Assembly: GCF_037975245.1 (NCBI RefSeq) | Contig: NC_092580.1 | Location: 8,655,001-8,719,000 of the forward strand | Direction of reading: 5' to 3' | Source: Apostichopus japonicus | Taxonomy: Eukaryota > Echinodermata > Holothuroidea > Aspidochirotida > Stichopodidae | Length of the DNA: 64,000 nucleotides | Shown here: positions 51,405 through 62,683 of the stretch, in pieces | How the letters are laid out: the number at the start of each line of letters is the position of its first letter | Position numbering within the stretch: position 1 is the first letter of the stretch | Notes under the pieces: generated by a model | Told to the model about the DNA's origin: nothing | What the model saw: only the letters and a program-made list of their open reading frames with translations | Databases searched by the model: none | Made by a program: the position numbers and the translations under genes

Positions 51405-52462
51405 TTTTGCACGATCAATTTTTTTCTAACTAGTCAACTGTATACCTGGACATCCCCGACGTGAGTGTATATAAGAAACATTTTCTTTTCCATGGATGGT
51501 GGGGATGGGGGGGGTACCTAAAAGCCTAGAAGTACAGGTTTATCATATTCTTTGTTATATTTTATACTTTTTTGTGAGACAAATTGCAGTCTCACCCGAC
51601 ACAGCGACATTGTACCGCCTACGTGTCGTTGAACAATGTATGTTTTTCTGGAGGTAGCTGAGTACTGTGTTAAAATAATAAATACGGTAACTAAATAGGA
51701 GCTTAAAAAATATACTGTCCTATTTTTCTCCTTCAAAGTGATGTTACCATTTTTTCTTCTTCTAATTTACCAAATTTTTGGGGTAATTTTTTTTTTTTTT
51801 AAATTTTGGTTTAGATGCAACTTGCAAGGCCTCAGAAGTGCCGTTTCCGGCAATCTTAGAGGCATCTTTTGCCCAAAAATTTTTTGTGTGCTACGCGCCA
51901 ACTAGTGGTGGCGCTCCGCTTAGATAGTGTCCAGAGCCATATACGGCTCTGATAGTGTCACGGGAACTTTCGGGCAAAATATTTCTGCCACCCCCCCCCA
52001 AAAAACTGAAATTGTCCCGTACGCTTATGCCAGGCGCGGCGGAACGGGAAAATTATTGGGGGGGTGGGCTAATGCGGAGCGTACCAGAAAAATTTGGGGT
52101 TTTCAAATCCCCAGATGGCCGGAAACGGCCCTTCCCAAGTGTTTTATGCTGCGAATACCTAGCCCTAAAATATGGGTCTCAAGCCTGCAATTTCTCAGAT
52201 TGCACGTAAAAATCTGTAAAAACATTGTAATTTGTATATTCGATGGTGTTTTAAGAGAGTAGCTATTACTCGTAGTGTACTCGCAAGGACGTTTTTGAGT
52301 GTAGTAAATTACTACTTGCAATTAAATGCAATTATTAAATAAATGTCATAAGAAAAAAACAGAGAACATTTCTTAATGTCAACAAATGGGTAATTCCAAA
52401 ACCATGTGCAGTTGCCAACAAATTTCTATGAACCAAGCACTGATATATCCTTCAGGGGATGT

Positions 52463-53413
52463 CAACCGCGGCGGAAGCACTTTTAATCTGGGGGGGGGGG
52501 GCACCGACATCAAAGGGCACTTTGCAGAAATTCGATTGGACTGATGCAGCCTTACTACCGGTGCTGTGGCCGAGTGGATAAAGGCGGTGGCATTAAAGGC
52601 AATCAGGCTTAGCAATCAGGAGGTTCGCGGCCCGATTCCCGGCCGGGTCATAGTAAGGTGGGTTTTTCATCCAAGAGAAATCTACGGTTTTCCCATCTGA
52701 AATGACTTTCTAAATTGAAAAGATTCCAAAATTTGAGTTAAATGTTGAATTGTAAGCCACCCGACGTGTAAGTTGTAATCCATAAGCCCTTGCGGGCTTC
52801 TCCCACATTTGTGGTCGCTTAAGCGTCGTAAATATAACTGCTGATTATTATTATTATTATTATATTTAGTACCTTTTATAACTCTTATTGTATAATCTTA
52901 TTTGCGTATACACATCACTCCATCACCCCCCCCCCCCTCCTTCAAGGAAAATATGCATACTAGCACTGCAATATCCAATGTGCAAATTGGGAAACAAGGA
53001 ACAAGTTTTCTTTTGAGACAAAATGAGGTTAAATCATGCTAGTTGCTAATGTAGGAATCTTCCGGATTAGAGTTTATTTTTTGTTAATATCTTAACAATT
53101 GTTTTCCATTCGAAATAGCTTGAGTTTGAACCACAGAAATTCATCAAAAGTCAGGGGCGTAGCCAGGATTTGCAAAGTTGTTTGCACGACTATCTGAGCG
53201 GAGCGCCACCATCGGTTGGAGCGGAGCGTACAAGAGAACTTTTGGTTTTACAACCCCTCAGATGGCCGGAAACGGCCCTTCCCGAGTGTTCATTCTGGTT
53301 CCCTGGCCTCTTGCTAACTTGAGACACCTCAATTTTTATGTAGAAAAAGGGCACATTTTTAACCTGAGGAAAAGTGGGGGGGGGCCACGTGCCCCCCGGT
53401 TCCGCCGCCCTTG
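52463..53413 (+). mobile_element. hAT-type element C, copy 2, with SINE insertion
   Basis: Starts CAACCGCGGCGGAAGCAC and ends CCGCCGCCCTTG. GGGGATGT precedes the left end (52455-52462) and is repeated at the right end (53413-53420) if one terminal G is counted as shared; loss of one G in the run would explain the overlap. It aligns throughout with the 657-bp copy at 61780-62436 but is longer because a tRNA-derived SINE lies at 52556-52862. The module is at about 53190-53280. Confidence 0.82.
52556..52862 (+). mobile_element. tRNA-derived SINE with (ATT)n tail
   Basis: An A box TGGCCGAGTGG (52567-52577) and a B-box-like GGTTCGCGGCC (52622-52632) mark a pol III promoter of Leu/Ser-tRNA type. 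A roughly 200-bp body (with CCACCCGACGTGTAAG and GCCCTTGCGGGCTTCTC) leads to an ATT repeat at about 52847-52862. It is absent from the other copy of element C: there GATGCAGC is joined almost directly to TTATATTCAGTACC (about 61859-61876), giving a paralogous empty site. Confidence 0.85.
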
Positions 53414-54159
53414 GGGATGTTGGAGAACTGGCTGAAATGAGGCAAGTCATTGGCCTAAGACGAAGTTGTGTTGCACTTACCGGTACTCACACTCACTGCT
53501 TCCACTTTTCACGGGGCGTGAAGACGCGGTTGGGGTGACAATGTGGTCAATAGCCAGGGGACGGGCCGAGGGTCCCCCAGCATTTACTAAAATTATTACA
53601 CATATATAGTATACGTGTGCATCGGACAGATCGACAAGTATGATTGAAAAATGGGCAGATGCACGTTTTGCAGCCTTGGTAATTATTGGGGGGGGGGGGG
53701 GCTTATCATGCATTTGCCCCCTCAACTTTTTCATTGGAGCTGAGCCCCCCAAGCCCCCCCCCCGGTTCCGCCGCCACTGGCTTATGCTTATGAGCTGACA
53801 AGTATTGATGACTGGCGAAGTTTGAAACTTTATTTTTATTTTAAGGCTCATATGGGTGGTAGAACTAAGACTATAGTGTGTGCAGTGAGCCTGCTGGCGA
53901 ACGGGGTGCCAAGTTGTGGCCCAATAAGGTGCTCTTGGGATCGACCCTCTGGATAGCTATTGATATCTGGATCACTGACCGTGCTTCCATTGTCACGGGG
54001 CAACCAGTGCAAACGGTTATTTTCCGAGACGTGATACATCAAAGTCACGAAATACTGGGCTACCCGACATTAATTTAGAAGGGGGTGGGGGGGGGGGGAG
54101 GAGGAAGATACATGGTCTCAGCAAGAAAGAAATGATAAAATCCAAAGGAATTCCAATTC

Positions 54160-54600
54160 TACGGTGGCGTACTAAGGACATAGGGAAAAAAGGGAGTCAT
54201 CAAACCTCAAATGTGGACTTTATATCTTAAAATGAGGACTTTTTACCTAATCGTTTTGGGATGAAAAGTCAAAGTTCAAGATATGATAAAGTCATCTCTT
54301 TGTTCCTCTGCAGTTTATCTTCTACCTCTCTTCCCCTTCATGTTGGTTTTTTCTTCTCTCCATTGATGAAGTGATCACTTGTCTACTAATCCTCTTACAT
54401 TCTATCTCTTTGTGTTCACCATGCTCATTAACCTGTCTGTATTCTGTGCGTGTATTTTGTCCCCTCTGCTACTGTTACTTGTCAATCAGCCTCTGAAGAA
54501 AAGATCCTGCTAGGATCGAAATGTCAATTTCTACACAAGATAAGAAGTCAAAATGTGAAGACACTGTTTTTCTTACCTATGTCTCTATAGAGCCGCCGTA
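54160..54600. mobile_element. MITE-like element with TACGG ends and 6-bp duplication
   Basis: The left end reads TACGGTGGCGTACTAAGGAC and the right end reversed TACGGCGGCTCTATAGAGAC; both continue with CATAGG. CAATTC flanks both ends (54154-54159 and 54601-54606). At 441 bp it is non-coding. Six-bp duplications with TAY-type ends recall the IS3EU group, but that assignment is tentative. A hammerhead-core-like motif lies near the right end. Confidence 0.65.
54493..54521 (+). ncRNA. Hammerhead-core-like motif (doubtful)
   Basis: CTGAAGA (54493-54499) is followed by a stem GATCC-TGCTA-GGATC (54503-54517) and GAAA (54518-54521). This spacing matches the catalytic core CUGANGA, stem II, GAAA of hammerhead ribozymes, as found in Penelope-like retroelements. 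Stem III with a NUH cleavage site could not be placed confidently, so a working ribozyme is not shown. A related but more degenerate copy is at 25262-25290. Confidence 0.25.
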
Positions 54601-54606
54601 CAATTC

Positions 54607-57196
54607 CACTTGTTTCAAAGATTGATTCCCTAATACATGGCAAAATAAAACTTAGATTATGGTAATATTTTCTGCATCGCTACATACGTTTAAGAAGTAG
54701 GTTTTTACATTACTCCTCTAATTTGCTAATCGGACCACCGACATGGGTTTCCAATGGGGGGGGGGGGGGTAGACAGCCCGATGCCAAGAGTTGTCAAAAT
54801 TCACCAACTTTACATGTTTAAAAAGTCTATTTGGAAATCATTGCTTTGAAAATTATTAGGGCCATGCCCCCACCCCGGTGTCGGTGGCTCTGCAAAAGTC
54901 ATTTCAAATATGTCTGTTTTCATTACAATTTTGGTTTGTTCATGGAGTTATTTAGTTCAATGTTGTTTTGCATTGTTTCCATATCCTCTGAACTAGAGTA
55001 AAAATGGAAAAAAAAAACCGAGAACTGTTCACCGGCTGTATAGGCCGAAATGTTTGGAAATTTATTTACTAGAGTTGGGATCCCATCACAATTAATCTTT
55101 TGTTTTCAAATTACGTTTATTAACCAATATATATTAAAGAACATCATTGCGACCATCTAATTGCAAAAGCGAATAGGTGTGAGTTGAGGGTCAGAAAGCA
55201 TGTTTTAGGGGATGGGAACTGCTATTTCCGAGCCCTATATGATCAGAATTGGAGTATAGAATTGTAAGCCTACGGTACTTGGGGAAAAAATTCAGTGCAC
55301 TCTTATACACTAAGCTTATAGGCTAATCCTACCAGAACAGAATAAACATCAGCTTTGGTGAACATTCTAATTTATTCGTTTGCTTGAAACGTACTGCACC
55401 TATTTTTTTAATTAATTGTACTTGTGTAAATAGACCTCTACCATACTAATTAGTCTATAAGTGACAGCAATGGGATCGGGTAAGGTTCTGCTTGATTTCA
55501 AATATACATATGAGGTCTTCTAACAGCTCTTTGGCTTAAGGTTTTATCACAGAAGTGTACGAGCGGAAGTTTTTGGTTTCAATGATAATCGTAACCTATG
55601 CATTCAAGCAGGCGGAGTGTGTGTATGCGTGTGTGGGTTTGGGCAAGACACCCACCTCCATCTTCAGTCGGTGAGGAAAGTTAAATCATGGGATGATTTT
55701 AAAAAAATCAAGAGTTTTTATTAGCACAATATTGAGTATCGAGCTCATTGGAGACTTAATTGAAAGTCTAAATATGACTTAAAATGTACCATTTGACGTC
55801 TCTAACTTTGATTTTGTTTTCTGGACAGTCCGTTTATTAAAGGTTCATGCCCCTACCAAAATCAATGGCGGAATGTGAACCGCCCCACCACCTCCTCTCC
55901 GTCAACCTTTGAAATTCTGTTCCCGTCACACGCAGGTGGTATTGGTACTCTAGTATTTAATTGTAGTACAACCGTTTCGTGTTCAAAACAGCCGAATAAT
56001 TTGAATTAGCTTAAATATTACAAATACTAGATGGTAATAGGAAATTTTAAGAAATGTCTTACACTGTCCATCTAAAATGAATGTAAAACAAAAGAAAAAT
56101 CATTAGCTCAAAAGCAAGAACAACAACCAAAAGTTTACTTGTTGAATCGTTGGGATGGGGGTATTTGTTAGTCTTCATCTTTTAAATCATTTTATTTTCA
56201 GTACTCTTTTTGACTGTATCTGCCAAACATGGCAGAGACAGTTTGGTCACTACATTGGAAGAAAAGATCATCACTTCTGATCTGCCATTGTCATAACATT
56301 TGTCATCTCATCCATTGTCTAGGGAAAACAATGCATCAGAAAAACTGGTCGAATGTCTAATGCCCTTTTCGTGGCAAATTCAAAAGAGCTAGCGATGAAA
56401 AATTGTGTATTAAAGATTCCAAACATTTTGGCCCCAGAGCCAACTTGAAGTTGACCTAATGTGGTGTTGAAGAAACTATCAAAGGAAAATTAAAGCAACC
56501 TGTACATTTCTTGAGCTTGAAAGGGGACATCGTTTTTCAGAGGGACTGAGAAAATCATTTGAAGCAAAAATGAATATTAGTAGCACAAATTTCACTTTGT
56601 GGGCATTATAAGTATAGCCTACCACATCGAATGAAATATAAATTTCTATCCTAAGCTCAGCAACATGCCAACATAGAAATATTTCTCAATATTGTGGTAC
56701 ATGCCATACACAAATATTCCCCCTTGAGAGCTTGGTGTACCATATTGTTTATAGTTCATGCGGTAGGAAAATTAAAATAGGAATAGGTGATCAGACGTGT
56801 CCAACTACATCATGTTGCACCTACTGGTTAATAGCAATGCTTCCAGCGATATCATGTCCCGGACTTTCCTGCAAAAAGATGATCACCTTGCAATAGGGCC
56901 AGTCCTTTGAGTAGCAGATATACAAATTGGGAGAGATTCCTGGTGTGCTAAAGTAGTCCCTGCCTAGGGTTTGGTAACTCGAGAGTGGGTGGGTGGGGCG
57001 GTTTGCTAAATTTCTAGCCGTGGATACCATAAAGTACTCAGGTAACTTCATGCATGAGTTCAACACAGATGTATGCCTTTTTTTATTAAAGTGAGTCACC
57101 TACTTTTGTTGTTTTATGTTAACATATTTTGATGTAAAAGTTACAAAAGAATACAGCCAACTCAGGTAGCATCCCCTTTTGCCTTTTTCGTTTTCT
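54607..57196. other. Intergenic DNA, no gene recognised
   Basis: AT-rich; G-run near 54757; a trace of dispersed repeat E near 55580-55650. No frame is convincing. Nothing else stands out. Confidence 0.4.
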
Positions 57197-57800
57197 TTTG
57201 ATCTAATGACCAAAAAATTAAGCATAAATAAAAACAAATTGACTTTAAAAAGTAAATTTTACACTAAATGTGTAACAGGTTGGCATATATAGGTATGGCA
57301 GACTAAGGTATGGCAGACTTCCTGTCTGGAGACTCTCCACTGGGGCATCCCACCGGGTCTTAACACATGGTTGTGCTAATAAATACATTTTTTTTTTTTG
57401 GGGGGGGGGGGGTTCGATCATAATCGTAACCTTTGCATTCACGATGGCGTATGCGTGCGTGCACGCGTGTGTGCGTGTGTGACGCCTCGCTTGTAAACAC
57501 GATATCTCAAGAAGGGAACTTGGACCAATTTAATATTTGGTGTATATGAGTACCACATTGAGTAGAAGATCCCTATTGTTTTTTATGGAGGTCCAAATCG
57601 ATTTGGGGTCACCAGAGGTCAAAATATTAAAACCTTGTAAACACGATAACTCAAGAAGGGAAGGTTGAACGAATCTCATATTCAGTATGTAGTTGGTACA
57701 CGTTCAGTACAAGATTTATTGAGGCCAAAGGTCAGTTGGAGTCACCAGATGCCAAATTGTGGAAACCTTGTTTTATAAGCTACCGTATCTTCGACAGACC
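57197..57800. repeat. Dispersed repeat E, copy 2, continuing into AGGTCA-rich units
   Basis: 57197-57480 matches 5262-5535. It carries an internal duplication of GGTATGGCAGACT and a long T-then-G junction at about 57390-57411. From 57480 two units of the 145-bp repeat follow: GTAAACACGATATCTCAAGA, then GTAAACACGATAACTCAAGA about 140 bp later, with GGGGTCACCAGAGGTCAAA between. This join suggests that repeat E and the 145-bp units belong to one larger element. Confidence 0.68.
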
Positions 57801-58992
57801 AGCCTATCAGAAAACATGTACGTTACGCCTCATACGAATATGAGGCTATTGACAATTAGAAATGAGCTTATGGGCATCCGTAGAATCATAAACTGAAAAC
57901 ACCGAACATATTTGCATTGGCTTCAACGTACCGCTCGGAAGCCCTATTTTGCGTGCAGAAACGTGTAATTTGTGGCACAGCGGTTCTATTGGACGTTTTC
58001 CGTCATATTTATTACAGGCTGGATGAAGTTTCGTTGTGACCAGACAGTGTTTATGAAAATTAACAGTTCGTCTAGTTAAATTTGTTACCATGACTAATCT
58101 CAATGCGAAATAATTGTGTAAAACGGTCTTAGTTTGGCAGTTCCCGAGCTTTTGTCTGGATCGGCTGTTGGTCTCAATTTGTGTAGTCTGTTCCACCAGT
58201 TTCAGCATAGCAAGGTTCGACTTTCGTCACGTTTATGATTATGGGACAACTTGAACAAACCTGGCTAGGCCTGTGAGCAATTTTATGTTGTCTAGGCCAG
58301 CTACGGTTGCGTAGAATAGGGTTCGTCAACACAACAACGTGAAAACTACCAGTCAGAATACCAATACACTTAATATGGCAAGCATCTCCTTAATTATTTC
58401 TTAAAGCATTTTCCTACTGGCTATCAGTTAGGGTTGGGCGATATTTGCTTTTTAACGTCACGATAAATAGAAATTTATCGCGATGTTTCGATAATTACGA
58501 TAATTTTGCCTTGTTGTTTTTAGTGTGTTCGCGAACACACTTAAACCAACTGCCGGTTTCCCAACGGTGTTTTCGCGCAGCGAACACACCGAACACGCGT
58601 TGCGTGCGAGCATAATGGCGTGAGGTCCAGGGCCCGCCTTAGGGCCCCGGTGGGGTCAAGGGGTGGAACCCCATGTGGGGGTCCAGGGGCGAAGGCCCCG
58701 TAAAAATTTAGTATTTCTGCGTGGCAATAAAAAAATCGCAGTTGAGGATTCAAAATACTGACAAGTTTTTGAATTTAAATTGTCACGAAACTGATAAAAA
58801 ATTTGAAATGACAAGTTAGAGTAGCTATCTTATGTGATAAAATTAAGAGATTTAATCTGTCTTACAATCTTTGAAAAGTTTAACTTACAAAACCGTCGAT
58901 ATTATGAAAAAAACTACGTTCGGCAAAGCCCCGTTTCTAGACTGCCTAACAATGAACAGCGTGCACTATTAGCCCGGTGCATTTGATCAAAC
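57801..58992. other. Intergenic DNA with an element end and a CpG-rich patch
   Basis: No gene is recognised. TAGGGTTGGGCGATATTTGC at about 58429-58448, with several ATCGCGAT/CGATAAT motifs to 58505, resembles a hAT-type terminus, but the opposite end is not seen. 58523-58700 is CpG-rich with the palindrome GTGTTCGCGAACAC and GGGGTCCAGGGGCGAAGGCC, probably a fragment of another repeat. Confidence 0.35.
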
Positions 58993-59497
58993 GAACGAGG
59001 TACCACTTGAAACCAATGTCAACTTAATGCATGAATGCCACAAAGTACTGAATGGCCCATGCCAGACAAATTTTCTGCTGCTAAGGGCCCGCCAGACACC
59101 CCCAAATATGGCCCAAATGCCCATAATCGTAGCATTGACCCAGATTAAATATGCAAGGTAGCCTACCACTCAAAACCGGTTTGGAATGTTCTGGTCGATC
59201 TAACAGACTTTGGAAATCATCATGCCAGACAAATTTTCTGCTACAAAGGGGCCAACAGACACACTAAAAAAAGGGCCCCCAAATGGGCTATGATCAATCA
59301 TAGTTGTTACCACACAAAACCAATATCAAATGCAAAGGAACTTTCCACAGAGGAAAGAACTGCCAATGCAGGACAAATTTTCTTCAGCATAGGTACACCA
59401 GAACGAAAATAATAAGTGGCCCAATGCGGCCCTATATGGGCCTAATGAATTGTTTATTGATGCAGACTATATGTGCCTTGTGACATGACATTTGTAC
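58993..59497 (+). repeat. Left arm of a long inverted repeat, internally repetitive
   Basis: Inverted relative to 63526-64000. It opens GAGGTACCACTTGAAACCAA and contains four degenerate units, 140-170 bp apart, around GCCAGACAAATTTTCTGCTG (about 59052, 59222, 59365, and 59524 just beyond the arm). It may be one terminal region of a large element or an inverted satellite fragment. Confidence 0.75.
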
Positions 59498-59569
59498 CTT
59501 TCCACAGAGTAAAGAAATGCCAATGCAATACAAATTTTCTTCTGCAAAGGGCCCACCACATGTAAAAAA

Positions 59570-60660
59570 AAATGTACAGTTTAAATAGTTAAGATACCAC
59601 AAGAAATCAATTTATAACAATCAAGAACATCCTGAATTATTTAAATTCCTTCCCGCTACATAGGCCAATGGAATAATGAGATTAGTACACTAGTAGGTGT
59701 ATCAATTACTGAACATTTTATTGAGCAACAGTTATAATGCATTCTTCCTTTTCCTTTTATCCATTATTTTCCTTTTATCCAGTCAGTACTTTGCATCGTG
59801 AGCAGTGTTTAACTTGGCAGTTACTTTGTTTCGCTGGAAACACTGGAGAAGATTAAAATCAGTTTATGTATTGTAAATAAGAAACCCCAAATCATTTTGT
59901 ATCTAAACACACTGTGTTTACGTTAGCATTGTAATTCTACAAAGTTTAAATCTTGAGAAAGAACGCTTAAGTGTCATTTTAAGACATATATGTAGTCGAA
60001 CAAAAGAGATTGTTTTGTTTCTTAAGCTCAGACAAAGACACAAAAATTAAACAATGGTGAAAATGCTTTATAACGTGTACTTAACGATAAAGGTTTGGGT
60101 TGAAACTGTCCAATATGTTTTTTTAAAGATACATAATTGAAGCATAGCAATGTATATGTACCCTTATGCTCGGTACACTCTTTAAAGGACTTAAAATGCT
60201 AAGATTGAACAAACAGATACTGATATCACCACGTATGACTCCATTCCTTGATACAAAACATAAAATGAGTAATTGGCCTATATTACTCCATCTTGGTCTT
60301 TTAGAATTTCCATCATTACACTAATTCAATTCGAATAGCTTGTAACAAGTCTAACAAATAGATGTGGCATCCATTTTTCAGAAATATGAATGCTAGATGA
60401 GGGTTTTTGTTTTCATTTATGAAGGAATCTTTTACCTTTCAAGAAAGTCATCTTGCTAGTTTAAAATGTACTAAAATCATAATTGGCAAAGATAGTAACA
60501 AAAGATCACTATGTGTTTACTCTGAACATGACACATGTTAGGTATTGCTTCGAAGTATAAGAACTGAGAATTCATGTCTCATGTGTGTGCATTGTAATAA
60601 GACACTGCATTTGCCATTCAGACAGATCTCAAAAGAATAATTAGTAAGTTTATGAAAATT
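59570..60660. other. AT-rich DNA inside the inverted-repeat pair, no gene recognised
   Basis: Strongly AT-rich, with no frame of interest on either strand and no repeats that I could match elsewhere in the window. Confidence 0.4.
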
Positions 60661-60707
60661 AAGTATTCCCATGAACTTGATGCTAAAAAGACAATGGAAG
60701 CTCAAAT

Positions 60708-60923
60708 CTATGTTTCATCGTCGGGGTCATCACTCCAAGATGGTTCAATACTTGAATCATCGGCATGAAACTCGGAAGCCACGTCTGGTCGGCTACTTTG
60801 GAAATCTTCGCTCAGTTCCCCCTCTTGGAATAGATGATTTGGGAGAGCCTGTCCCTCAAACCAGTCAGGGCTGTAGCACCCATTCTTGCTCTTCCACCCG
60901 TAGTTCTGTGGATCCAAGCCAGG
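60708..60923 (-). other. Possible coding segment of an unrecognised gene, cut by an insertion
   Basis: On the minus strand a frame reads LDPQNYGWKSKNGCYSP, DWFEGQALPNHLF and then an acidic tail ending SWSDDPDDET and a stop at 60708-60710. Codon content is richer than the surroundings. Tryptophan, tyrosine and acidic residues look protein-like rather than random. The upstream side is interrupted by element H (60924-63302). With the element and its duplication removed, the frame continues only about six codons (RVLPG) to a stop, unless an intron begins there. I do not recognise the family; the tail of a transposon protein is one possibility. Confidence 0.3.
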
Positions 60924-61215
60924 CAGTGGCGTAGCTAGGATTTTTTCAGTGGGGGGCCATGGGGGGGCTGTTCTTTCTTGTGGGGGGGGGGCGGGTTACT
61001 ATCTGAGCGGAGCGCCACCTTGGTTGGCGCGGAGCGTACAGAGAAAATTTGAGATTTCAGCACCCCCCAGATCGCAGGAGATGGCACCTGTGAGGCAAAA
61101 TAGCAACCAAAAAGATGTGCAACTTTGGTGACAGAAATGCAAATTTTTTTTTTCTCTTTCATGCTGACTGGCCTTGCCAACTCAGCCAGACTTTTAAGTT
61201 GAGTGAAGTTGACAT

Positions 61216-62683
61216 CAAAGGCGTACGGGACCATTTCAGTTTGGGGGGGGGGCAGAACTTTTTGTGCCCGAAAGTTCCCGTGACACTATCTAAGCGGAGC
61301 GCCACCATCGGTTGGCGCGTAGCGAACAAGAAAATTTTTGGCACACAATGCCTCTCAGATTGCCGGAAACGGCACTTCTGAGGCCTTGCAAGTTGCATCT
61401 AAACATTCTTTATTTTATAATCTCACGTTTTAGAAATTTACATTTGGTAAATTAGAAGAAGAAAATATGGTAACATCACTTTGAAGGGGAAAAATGGGAC
61501 AGTATATTTTTTAAGCTGCTATATTTAGTTAGTTTAGTTATTTAGTTTATTATTTTAACACAGTACTCAGCTACCCCCAGAAAAACATTGTTCAACGACA
61601 CGTAGGCGGGATAATGTCGCTGTGTCGGGTGAGACTGCAATTTTTCTCACAAAAAAGTATAAAATATAACAAAGAATATGATACACATGTACTTCTAGGC
61701 TTGTAGACACTCCCCCTCCCCCACCATCCATGAAAAAGAAAATGTTTCTTTTATACACTCATGTCGGGGATATCCAGGTCAAGGGCGGCGGAAGCACTTT
61801 TAATCTGGGGGGGGGGCACCGACATCAAAAGGCACTTTGCAGAAATTCGATTGGAATGATGCAGCGTTATATTCAGTACCCTTTATAACTCTTATTGTAT
61901 TATCTTATTTGTGTATACACATCACTCCATCAACGCCCCCCCCCCCCCCCTCAAGGAAAATATGCATACTAGCACTGCAATATCCAATGCGCAAATTGGG
62001 AAACAAGGACCAAGTTTTCTTTTGAGACAAAATGAGGTGAAATCATGCTAGTTGCTAATGTAGGAATCTTCCGAATTAGAGTTTTTTTCTTGTTAATATC
62101 TTAACAAATTTTTTCCATTCGAAAATGCTTTGAGTTTGACTCACAGAAATTCGTAAAATGTCACGGGCTTAGCCAGGATTTGCAAAGTTGTATGCACGGC
62201 TATCTGAGCGGAGCGCCACCATCGGTTGGCGCGGAGCGTACTTTAAAAAAAATTTTGGTTTTACAAACCCCTCAGATGGCCGGAAACGGCCCTTCCCGAG
62301 TGTTCATTCTGGTTCCCTGGCCTCTTGCTAACTTAAGGCACCTCAATTTTTATGTAGAAAAAAGGCACATTTCTAACCTGAGGAAAAGTGGGGGAGGGGC
62401 ACGTGCCCCCTTTTTCCCCCGGTTCCGCCGCCCTTGGTCCAGGTATACAATTGACTAGTTAGAAGAAAAAAAATTGATCGTGCAAAAAGCGTGGTAGCCC
62501 AGATGAACTGCGCTTACGGTGGTGTTACACGGAAATATTCGGGCATCATGATGCTAAATAAAGAAAATCATGGAATTGTGGGGCAAAAATTTGAAAAAGA
62601 TTCGGGCAAGCTACTGCATATTTATATATATATTTAGGGGGGCAGTCTGCCCCCCCCCTGCACCCCCGCCTCGTACGCCTATG
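61216..62683 (+). mobile_element. Element G, copy 2, containing element C
   Basis: Left end CAAAGGCGTACGGGACC; right end reversed CATAGGCGTACGAGGCG. Flanks are GTTGACAT (61208-61215) and GTTGGCAT (62684-62691), 7 of 8 matching. Without element C the copy is about 803 bp. It is the inverted paralogue of 50967-53786 and has a single copy of the segment duplicated there. The module is at about 61288-61375. Confidence 0.85.
61780..62436 (+). mobile_element. hAT-type element C, copy 1
   Basis: Starts CAAGGGCGGCGGAAGCAC and ends CCGCCGCCCTTG. Flanks are ATCCAGGT (61772-61779) and GTCCAGGT (62437-62444). The uninterrupted paralogous site is visible in element G copy 1 at about 51455-51474 (reverse strand), where the sequence runs straight through GATGTCCAGGTATAC. 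The element is 657 bp with G- and C-runs near the ends and the module at about 62200-62290. Confidence 0.88.

Larger units (their letters stand above)
52031..53779 (+). mobile_element. hAT-type element I, perfect 8-bp duplication, with nested element C
   Basis: Left end CAGGCGCGGCGGAACGGG; right end reversed CAGTGGCGGCGGAACCGG. Flanks are GCTTATGC at 52023-52030 and 53780-53787, identical. The insertion lies within the right terminus of element G. The left 300 bp matches the truncated copy at 18844-19170; only a partial module is present at about 52075-52130. The interior carries element C (52463-53413). No transposase is encoded. Confidence 0.88.
50967..53786 (-). mobile_element. Element G, copy 1, carrying nested insertions
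   Basis: The left end reads CATAGACGTACGAGG. The right end, once the inner insertion is removed, is GTCCCGTACGCTTATG (reverse CATAAGCGTACGGGAC). Flanks are CTCATGAG (50959-50966) and CTTATGAG (53787-53794), 7 of 8 matching, with minisatellite-like AGCTGAC after the right flank. The element without inserts is about 1063 bp and is an inverted paralogue of 61216-62683. The right end is split by element I at 52031-53779. The module is at 51835-51925 (reverse). A 133-bp stretch is duplicated inside (51111-51404). Confidence 0.82.
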
